Below are positions 55,185 through 64,000 of a stretch of DNA of 64,000 nucleotides, piece by piece. Position 1 is the stretch's first letter, and the number at the start of each line of letters is the position of its first letter. This stretch comes from Tubiluchus corallicola (lineage: Eukaryota; Priapulida; Priapulimorpha; Priapulimorphida; Tubiluchidae), in the NCBI GenBank assembly GCA_030141605.1, contig JAQGDQ010000181.1, forward strand, positions 62,001 through 126,000, read 5' to 3'. The position numbers and the translations under genes are program-made. The notes beneath the pieces were generated by a model. The model was not told where the DNA came from. It saw only the letters and a list, made by a program, of their open reading frames with translations, and did not search any database.

Positions 55185-55345
55185 AACTTTTTGTGTCGTG
55201 AACTATATCTTTCTTGCTCTTTTATAAGAAAAACGATCTCTTAAATCTGTTTGTACTGTGAACTATATGTTTTTTGCTCTTTTAGAAGTAAACTAGTATA
55301 ACTATTTGTGCTGCGAACTATACTTACTTTGCTGTTTTACAAGTA
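55185..55345. repeat. Three diverged tandem copies of a unit of about 60 bases
   Basis: The core TGTGAACTATATxTTTTTTG plus CTCTTTTAxAAG recurs at about 55196, 55257 and 55314. Confidence 0.85.
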
Positions 55346-58300
55346 CACTTGTATACATATTGTATGTTTGAATTACTATAGTTTTTCTTTCTGATGTTGT
55401 GCCGTAATATTTCTATCGACTTGCGTTTTTTCTTTTGTTGTAATTGTACTAAGTTAATGATCTGCTTCCTTATACTAATATGTACAATATTACATCAAAA
55501 TAAAAAGTATACATTAATGTGACGCAATAAGACTTATACCAACAAGTTGCAGTACGAAAAATAAAACGAATAATTGCCATCCATTAAGAATGATATTACA
55601 GCACTCGGGGCAATAAGCTAGTAAACAAAGAAAATTTTGAAGTCAGAATTACCGTGTGCATTTACCATAATAGGTGAGATAAAAGTATTAATCTCGCTTA
55701 GAGAATTGTAGAAATTCAGTAGAACAATAATAAATTACATTCTGTGCTAATATTAAAAACATAACGAACGTCTGCACACATACTGCTAACAGTTTATTAA
55801 CCAAATATTACTTTTATAGGCACCAAAATGGGATTTTGCTTTCCAAATATTACAAATGTCTCAGCCCGTCAAATGCATATGGATAGTAATGAATATAGTT
55901 AATGTAGGTAATTGTGAATATTTTAATATATTTGTAATACTAACTTTGCCCTTCAAGGACACTATGCTGCGAAAAGCAATGTTTTTAAATGTAATGCAGT
56001 TTTTACACTGCGACTAAACAGTCACTTAAGTACAAGCACACTTGACCCTCCTATGACACAGTATGACCCTCCTATGCGCTTATACTTGGCTTACGTGTAT
56101 TCTATTCTATTCATTCATTCATTTTTATTGTTTTATTCATTCAAGTGTCCATTTATTCAAATCCAATGGACTCAAATTGAACTCAACATGGTCATATGCA
56201 AGTAGAAAGTATTTATTAATTTTGAACACACGAATTTACTGATTTCAATCACGGATACAATGTTCAAATGACAGGAACTTTGACAGACCAACCCCAACTT
56301 GCACGTTTTAGCTCAACCAGATCACAAAAAAGTAATTTTCAACCAGGTAAATATTCATATTAAAAGGCAAGTAACTGGTGCAGTGTCACTAATCCTTCTT
56401 GGTGCCCCAATACGTGTATCGCCCTGTATACAGAGCTTCATGAGCAACTATATTACAAATAAAACACCATTAAGCAGAAAAACTGGGTTGAAAGAAATCT
56501 GCAATAATTACCAATGGAAAAAAACAGTTCAAAAACTTGCGACATTACACTAATATTGTAACTGTCAAGAAGCCTTGGAGTTATAGCTAGTTTTCACCGT
56601 ATCAAAAATATATTAAAACATTCATTATATACAGAAATTCGTTTCTTTGCGGCTAAAATCTAGAGCAATTTGGTAAGTTTTTAAACTGTTTTCTGAACTT
56701 TTCCCCATGATTATTAGTGCAACTTTCTACTGCATTGTAACGAATAGCGGCATGTTTCACAAAGGTCTAAGCATGGTGAAGCAATGTTGGACAGTGATAA
56801 AAAATAGTAAAAGCCAAGTATTTAAAAGAACAGCGCCTCCTTATACGGGTACCTCTAATTTTACCTTCACTGAGCACACATTCATTAGGAAACGGTTGAA
56901 TTTTCCCATGCTTGCCCTAAACACGTTTCTCTCTTAGCTAGAATTCTGATTATCAAGCGTAAAGTGAAGAATCTGATAATATTTTAATATTAACATTCCT
57001 GATTTTAAATGATAATAGCTTTCCCAGTCAAGCAACCACGCAGAAACTAATAAAAATGAAATTCATTTGGCTGATCCTTGCATACAATTAGAACATCTCT
57101 TCCTCTCTTTTTAATGAGTTGTCTCACCTTAACAATAGCATCTCATCATCCTGAGCAGAATTGATTAATCATCTCTGCTTCCCGATCAGGTATATTTGCA
57201 AAATTCGCAGGGAGAAAAATATTCACGGAAACTAATTAAGCGATGAATAATTAATTGTGCTAACGATTGTACTGCTAATTACAGTAGCCAATGTTATTAC
57301 TCCATAGCTGTTACAGAGGTGGTTTCAATACTCAAACTCACTGTTCCGTTTTAATATAATTTATATACCTGGTATAAATATTATCATTTAATGACAGCAT
57401 GTCATGGTGTGCTGACAATGCATAATAAAAAAGTTACAGGTTTGTGATCACCACAAAACACTTGTGTTCACCTTCTACACCAAAGACTCGAATTGACAAT
57501 TTTCGCTAAATGTTTGTACTTTGTAGACACTTGATCGTGTCATGTAAATCCTTTTCAGTTGATAATTTTATAAGATCTGTTATTGGGTAACGCCCAACAA
57601 GCAGTAACTCGCAAAAGCTCGCTTGCAAGATCTTCTTAATACCTGGCTTAATTAAGTATATCTGGTTTACTTTAATTAAGCAATCTCTTTGAATTTTAAA
57701 TGACGCAATCTTTTAAATAAAAGTATCTAAACCTGCACATGAAACGACGTGTATACAATAAACCTTGGTTAACTCCAGTAAAAGCTACTTTTGTGAGTAG
57801 TGAAACTACTAAAATTATTTAAACACAAGGGCCATATTTTAAACAGAAATATTCCAAAAATTCAAATGCTTACACTACAAAGAAAACAGATAAACAATAT
57901 ATCTTTATAAAAAGCAAAAAAAGAAGCGAATAAATGCATATGTAGGCTTAATGTAGCACGAAATACAAGGTAAGCCTAATACTCCATTAAAAGCATATAG
58001 GTTTTTTGCATAAGATGTGTGAAAAGCACTTCTTACATTACTGACGGTTGTAACAAGAAACGTACGTGTATTTTTAAAGAGGCTGAGAACTGACGGAACA
58101 ATAAGGATAATAACTAAGAATAAAGCTTGATAATTTGAAAACTTTAGAATCTGCTAGCAGTGACTTTGATTTGCATATTTTTGAAACTCTTCGATAAAAA
58201 AACGCCCAGCGCTTAATGATCAACTTTCTTCTCTGTCCCTGGAATAATTTTGAACTGGTCCTTATAGCTGCCCGTTTGCTGCAAAGGTTTCACTTATTGC

Positions 58301-60289
58301 CACACACAGGTATTAGTCAGAGAATAAATTGTGTTGGAGAGAATGAATGAATTTGGGAGTGCACTACACGATCTGTAACTTTACAATTTAGTAATTGTTT
58401 TGTTTGCTCTTTACAATGTGGATTTTTAAACCCCAACGTTAACTTATACATTACATTTTAAAACCATCTATATGTATTCACTTTCAAAACCAATAACACT
58501 TAAACAACGAATAATCTTATGGGGGAGCACAATTTTCATGTGGGTCGTGAGACTGCAGAGTTAATTTTAAAAAAAACAGTATTCATACTTACAAAACAAA
58601 CAACACACTATGTACATAACATCAAATAATAAACTTTCTTATAAATCTGCTTAGAATTTTGAGTAAATAGTCAGGCAACAGTTTAATCATTGTATGTAGC
58701 TAAACTTATTTTGGAAGGAACTAAGGTGTCACAATAATACCGTAATGCTAAGCAAGATTTAGCGACTTTTTTACAACTTTTGTCTGTGCAATTACTTTTT
58801 CATTCACTTCCTTCAATAAGGTACATGCAATTCTTATTTTCTGCATTTTATTTTACAACCCTCTGTCTGGTTATATATCAAAAGAATGTAACAAAGTTCA
58901 TTATTGTCAACCGTAAAACAACGATATTTCACCATTGTCCCTGTATCACATTTTGCTTCAGTAAACCAACATCATCAGCGTACAACAAATTACTCGATAT
59001 AATCTCCATTTTAAGTACGTATTTTCTTGGTTGATTCGCGCTTTAAATATTTCAGCATATCGTTGCATGCATTTCTGACCTGACATCGCAAAATAAATGT
59101 CATCTAGTACACAATGATAGAGATATAAATAATAGATAACCCATCGATTGGTTTTTTAGAGTTGAATTCGAGCATTATTCATTTGAGCAACATGTGACTA
59201 TGGAAATATTGATTCTTCTTATTCCATAAATTGGATTGTGGCTAATATTATAGTCCGCTTTACAATGCACGTGCGGGGATCATTTTATATTCGACCTTCA
59301 GCAATAATAATGATCGGTGGAGGCAGCACTGTCGCTACGTCATCGTTAAGATAATTAATTGATAAGTCGTTCACATAAAAAATTTAGTTGTTATCAGTCT
59401 GTTGTTCATTTTTATTATCAGTTCATCATTCCCATCAATGTTTCGTTTATTCGTTCCAATCAACCGCATTTACCACAACATTGCAGCTTTCACCGTCATC
59501 ATTTTCATCAGCACTATGATCAACCACTAACTCAAGCTACAATTTACCACACATGAGAGCAAAAAATGCATTACAATTGAATTATGATTTTTAATGTGTA
59601 CAAACTACAATTTTAATACTTTGAAGAGATAAGGTACACCTAAGTAAGAAGCATTTTTGAAACGTGTCTCTGCGTTTGCACAAAGGAAAAAAATATTATG
59701 CACCAATTTCACTTGAATCGCCTCTAATGTTAGATTAGATTAGATTACACTGAAAGAGCACCTATTAGTTTCCTTATTCTGTCCCTTCAACGTTAATTTA
59801 CGCTTCAATTTAATGCCACTTTTTTCAAAAATTAAAAGTTGTAAGTTTACTACGTGTAGCATCTTAAATTTTACACTATAACTTCATCTATCATTAAGCA
59901 AATGTGGTATCAGTGCCAAATGCACGTACAAAATGAAGATAACTAGCTGACTTAGGCCATAACAATGTTCTCTTGGTCTTAATCTTACTCGTGTTTTCTT
60001 GATTACCCCCATACTGCTTATCCTATCGAGAACATTTAGTTTAAAATTGTATAATTTAGATAAACCAAGATTTAGAAGGAGATATTTGTGCCTGTTATGA
60101 GTAAGTCGAGAGAGCTGACGAAATCTCAACTTATAATTTTCAACTTCATATGCCACCATTTAGAAAAGAAAAGAAAAAATTCTCTTCTTTTTTAAAATAG
60201 CTAGAGGAAGATCATGATCAAATCAAATCACCCCTCGGCGTAATGCAATTGCAGCCCTGTAATTTGTATCTTAAATTCCTAACAAACAC

Positions 60290-60430
60290 TGCTCATTAAT
60301 CAAACGTTTATAATGATTCCCGCTCTCGCGCTGACAAACGCCATCTTTGTGTTTAATGATCGATTGTAAATCGCGCCTTCGATGAGGTTGGATATTAATT
60401 ACTCCAGCCGGCTCATTAGCGCATGCAGCG
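60290..60430. promoter_or_regulatory. CpG-richer block with ATCGAT and TAAT words
   Basis: Contains CTCATTAATCAAACG, GTTTAATGATCGATTG (a Cut-type ATCGAT), AAATCGCGCCTTCGATG, ATATTAATTACTCC and GGCTCATTAGCGCATGC. Candidate enhancer by composition. Confidence 0.3.
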
Positions 60431-60994
60431 TCTGTCTCGACTCAAACAAACTGAACCAAACTGGATGAAAAACGCTCCTCGTGATAATACATTATATGTA
60501 AACTTAATTGCTTACGTCTCGAAAACCGTGCGTAACAAAAGGATGTTTAACCCAGTGGTGCCGATAATGGGGTACTTTGTACCCTCTAGCGCTCCCACAT
60601 CAGAGTTTAAATAATAGTATTGCATATGTAATAATAATAGTATTTAGCAATACTACATGTATTACTTAAACTGTGCCCATATGCGCATACATAGGAAGCA
60701 TATTCTCTTACTCAAAACTACAAGTTCTGAAACTTCGATGAAAAAAGAAAAATTATTATTAGATTTATTACTATATATATTTAAATATACTACTATATTA
60801 TTTATTTATTATTAGGCTTATTATAATTAACATTAGATAACAGCGTGCAAATCATAAAAACACAAAACTACTAATTTTATTTTGTTCTTAAAGCACTAGT
60901 AAAGCAGTGTTACTGTTATCTAGACAAAAATATGCTCACAAGAAATTCTTTTGTGCAGCAGAAATGTAATTTCTTAAAGAAACAAATAAACGCC

Positions 60995-61030
60995 GGGTCA
61001 TGATAGAGGTCAAAGGTCACCAAAAGGTCA
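60995..61030 (+). promoter_or_regulatory. Array of four nuclear-receptor half-sites (DR1 and DR5)
   Basis: GGGTCA 60995-61000, AGGTCA 61007-61012, AGGTCA 61014-61019 and AGGTCA 61025-61030, all on the same strand. Spacers are 6, 1 and 5. DR1 suits RXR, HNF4 or COUP-TF dimers and DR5 suits RAR/RXR (family knowledge). Exact matches to a GC-containing hexamer at this density are very unlikely by chance in AT-rich DNA. Confidence 0.5.
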
Positions 61031-61713
61031 TCCGGTAAACAATGCCGGTGGGACGAGCGAAGCAAGGTAGCACAATGAAGCTAACAGTAAGTCGTTTTGC
61101 TGACTAGCACATTATGAACTAGGAGAGGAGGAAAAAATAAGGTGTCACAGATCCACCCACCCAGCGCCCCAAGTCTCACAGCTCATATATATCCTTGGTG
61201 GGACAGCTTTTTAACTGACACTCAACGACTTGGCCATCACGTGTACGCTGATGTTCAGCTGAAATAGTTAGGTCTAATGAAATGCTGAGAAAAGTAGCTG
61301 TAAAAACTCTCTAAAATTAGAGAAAAATATCTTAATTGAGTCTCAAATTTCCATTAAATTTTACTTGACCCAGGAAAACGTAAGTTAAACTCTCAGCAAT
61401 TCCAGCAGGCTTGCAACACCAAGTTTCGTTTTCGCAAAAATCTTATTTGCAGCAAGTTTCGACCGAAGAAAAAACAGCTTGGCCATTTTTAACTTTTACC
61501 AGCTTTTAACAGAGAGACAAAGAAACTAGCTGTTTCAAAAATTCCTTATACTTGAATGTAGTTTATCTATTCAGAGTATAAAATTGTAGTTTCTATGTAT
61601 TAAAAATCATTGTTTTGCAAAAAAACCAAAACAATTTCAATGTGTGATGTATTTTGGGCACTCCTGTGTGTTAAACTGTAGCCTGACAGTTCATGATGAT
61701 GGTGGTGAGGAAA

Positions 61714-61738
61714 ATGATGATGATGATGATGATGATGA
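61714..61738. repeat. ATG/GAT trinucleotide run
   Basis: About eight pure GAT units within a looser GATGGTGAT-rich region (61690-61800). Confidence 0.9.
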
Positions 61739-62639
61739 AACAGCTGATGTTTTGGCACTAGTGGTGATGGCAACGACGTGTGTTAATGATGGTGATGACG
61801 ACTTGAAGACTGCGATGTTGTGATAAATGCAGATTATAGGTACGAATAAAAGAAACAATGATGAAGGTGAATTGGTCAAGATGCTTTACCAAAGTGAACA
61901 CACCTTCATAACACCTGATCATCACTTTTTTATTGTAGAGCAGAATTTGACTAGGAAAATTATGAAATTACATTGAATTATAAACACGCGATTGGACAGC
62001 TGCCACAAATAGCAGTTAAAAGCTGCCTGTTACAAAACAGCAGTGATTAGGAATTCTTACGCTTCAATGAGTCACACTAAACTTCATCAAATACGAAGAG
62101 CAAAATTACTTATTTATGCGTCCAATATTTTCAAATATGCTTACAAAGAAAAGATGACAACCAGCAAATAGCTATACAAGCCGAGTAAACTAATGGCTGC
62201 GCATAATGTCAGATAATCCAGAATAATTTCTGATAAAAATCGAATAAGTTGATGCAGAGGCAGTCTTGTTATTTTTATGAAATGAAAATCATGATAAATG
62301 AGAATTGGAAAGTAATGGAGAATACACCCGCGCTACGCTTGCCACATAAACTTAAATTATTTATTATACGCTGTAACAAGTTATAATGTTCTATTTGCAT
62401 TATGAGAGCAATTTAATCAGAAAAAAGAGAAGCAAACACATGATCCCGATAAAAGATAATATAAACACACCCACTTCTGATAGTTTACAAAAAATTCTCT
62501 AGGGGCGTTCTAGTCGCAGTATGTAGTTTAGAAATTAATCTTATTAATTCCACGTTCCAAGCTAAATCCAAAAAACAACGTCTACTACTAAAACAGCAAA
62601 TGAATTCTTGTAAGTAAATAAATGAACAAAGTAACAAAT

Positions 62640-62835
62640 AGATTAGCAAACTAGTAAATTAACTACAAAAATTAACAGAAAAAGTGAAAAAACGAACAAA
62701 CAAACAATTCATACAAACAAATGAATGAACAGATAAGGGTTTCATAGATTGAATATAAACGGGTAATTGAATAAACGAACAAATACACGTATGAGCGAAT
62801 GAATGAGTGAATGAATGAATGAATGAATAAAAACA
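62640..62835. repeat. Degenerate AAAC/AATG tetranucleotide region
   Basis: AACAAACAAAC and GAATGAATGAATGAAT runs with intervening decayed units. Confidence 0.85.
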
Positions 62836-63620
62836 AAGACAATGTCAAGGCAAAAACACCAATAAAACGTAAGTATTTCCAAAAAAGATAACCTACATAT
62901 TGATAGACTCAATACTAGAGAAAAAGGGGAGAGAACAATTATGTATCATAAAACCCTTCTAACACTTAGCGTGATTTACTTAGTAAAACGCTCAATGAGG
63001 ATAATAATTACAATAAACCTGCTTGCATGATATGTTTCACGAAAAACAAAATTCAATTGTGTGAAGTAAGGAACAAAGCCTACATTATTCCGCATTAACT
63101 GTTACATAAACAATAAACAATAGACAGATCACCCACGAAGTCAGATACAATGTAAATATGAATTATACAAAATTAATAGATCTAAATTGGTAAAGCAAAT
63201 TGGAAACAAATTATTATCAATTTCGCCACATCATTCAGTTTAGATTGGAAATACGCTGAAGTTAATTAGACGAACTCAGGCTTTGTTCGAACAAGTCTTA
63301 CTGATTTAATACAAAACCAATTTTCTATAATTCGGCATAAGTAATTATTATCATACTCCATTTTAGATTCAGCTGAATTGCCTGTAATTCTCGAAGCGGG
63401 TGGATTAAAAGTAATTCTTGTCAAAAAAGAAATGCTACTACATTAAAGTCATGTAATATGTGTAGAATTTTAACGATATATGGATATGTGAATACCTAAA
63501 TCTATTTGTACAAATATAGAGGTATATAGGCTATACCCGTATATATAACATTCAGGTAAAAAAGTCACAGAAAAAAAGCACAGGTAAAAACTCAAAGAAA
63601 AAAGGCACAGGGAAAAAGAA

Positions 63621-63651
63621 ATAACCCTGACCCCTATCCCTAATCCTAACC
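63621..63651. repeat. Short telomere-like CCCTAA-type stretch
   Basis: ATAACCCTGACCCCTATCCC followed by TAATCCTAACC: about four to five imperfect CCCTAA units (TTAGGG on the minus strand). An interstitial telomere-like tract, possibly a relic of break repair, or chance. Confidence 0.45.
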
Positions 63652-64000
63652 AAAATTAACTGACTTTTTCCCGTAATTTCAATTACCGGTCATCTACTTA
63701 TAAACCTTATTTATAAAAATTTGTGTAATAGAAATGTGTTTTTTTTACCGTTTCCTTTCGTGATTTTTGTCTCAAATGAAGTAAACTTTTTTACGGTTTA
63801 TATAAAAGTACACAAACTAAAGTCCCGGGCGTGATAAAATGTTCATATTTTTAAGCTTTTTTTATGCAGCTTATTATAAGGGAAACACTGACAGAAATCA
63901 TCATCAACAGATAATTAATTCTTTTCTCCAACTCACAACAGTAACGCCTTCATAGAAAGGACTCAGTGAAGAATAACTACAGTTTACAATAAGTTTTCCA

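Noticed and set aside
59884-60159. Minus-strand 91-aa frame as a retrotransposon fragment
   Set aside because: A vague resemblance to LINE spacer sequence, without any diagnostic motif.

Overview
The window is AT-rich animal genomic DNA dominated by one gene on the minus strand: a CUX/Cut (CCAAT-displacement protein) homeobox gene. I rebuilt 15 coding exons between 39022 and 741, with every splice junction in phase. Together they encode 1418 complete residues plus a stop. In order these are a long N-terminal coiled coil, Cut repeat 1, Cut repeat 2, Cut repeat 3, a CUX-class homeodomain, and an acidic tail ending in EEWEF. The reading frame enters from an unseen upstream exon. By comparison with vertebrate CUX proteins, roughly the first 100 residues and the start codon are missing. 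I found no exon for them between 39023 and 64000, so they probably lie beyond the right edge.

The organism is a bilaterian animal. Three Cut repeats plus a homeodomain with His at position 50 place the gene in the CUX class. The recognition-helix sequence [12 protein letters not shown] looks, from memory, closer to fly Cut than to human CUX1. Long introns, many simple repeats and minisatellites, tRNA-derived SINE copies and a decayed LINE suggest a medium-to-large invertebrate genome. I cannot name the phylum; a lophotrochozoan would fit.

Layout. 1-740 is 3' UTR. 741-7430 carries the DNA-binding half of the protein in seven exons with mostly short introns (220 to 1031 bp). 7431-18883 carries the coiled-coil exons with introns of 0.36 to 4.2 kb. 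18884-34249 is a 15.4 kb intron. 34250-39022 holds the three most upstream exons found. 39023-64000 is all 5' intron (or upstream) sequence.

The noncoding part is not uniform. Most is AT-rich filler with micro- and minisatellites, foldback elements, four related SINE copies and one LINE remnant. Set into it are short CpG-richer blocks with dense transcription-factor-like words, as expected for enhancers of a developmental regulator. The most striking are seven ATCGAT words in 190 bp (39634-39823), which match the CUX/Cut binding consensus and suggest autoregulation. Others are four same-strand nuclear-receptor half-sites (60995-61030), a very CpG-dense block (46420-46680), a CRE/E-box block (29845-29953) and paired CCAAT boxes (10507-10520, 13482-13497). 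No second intact protein-coding gene was found.
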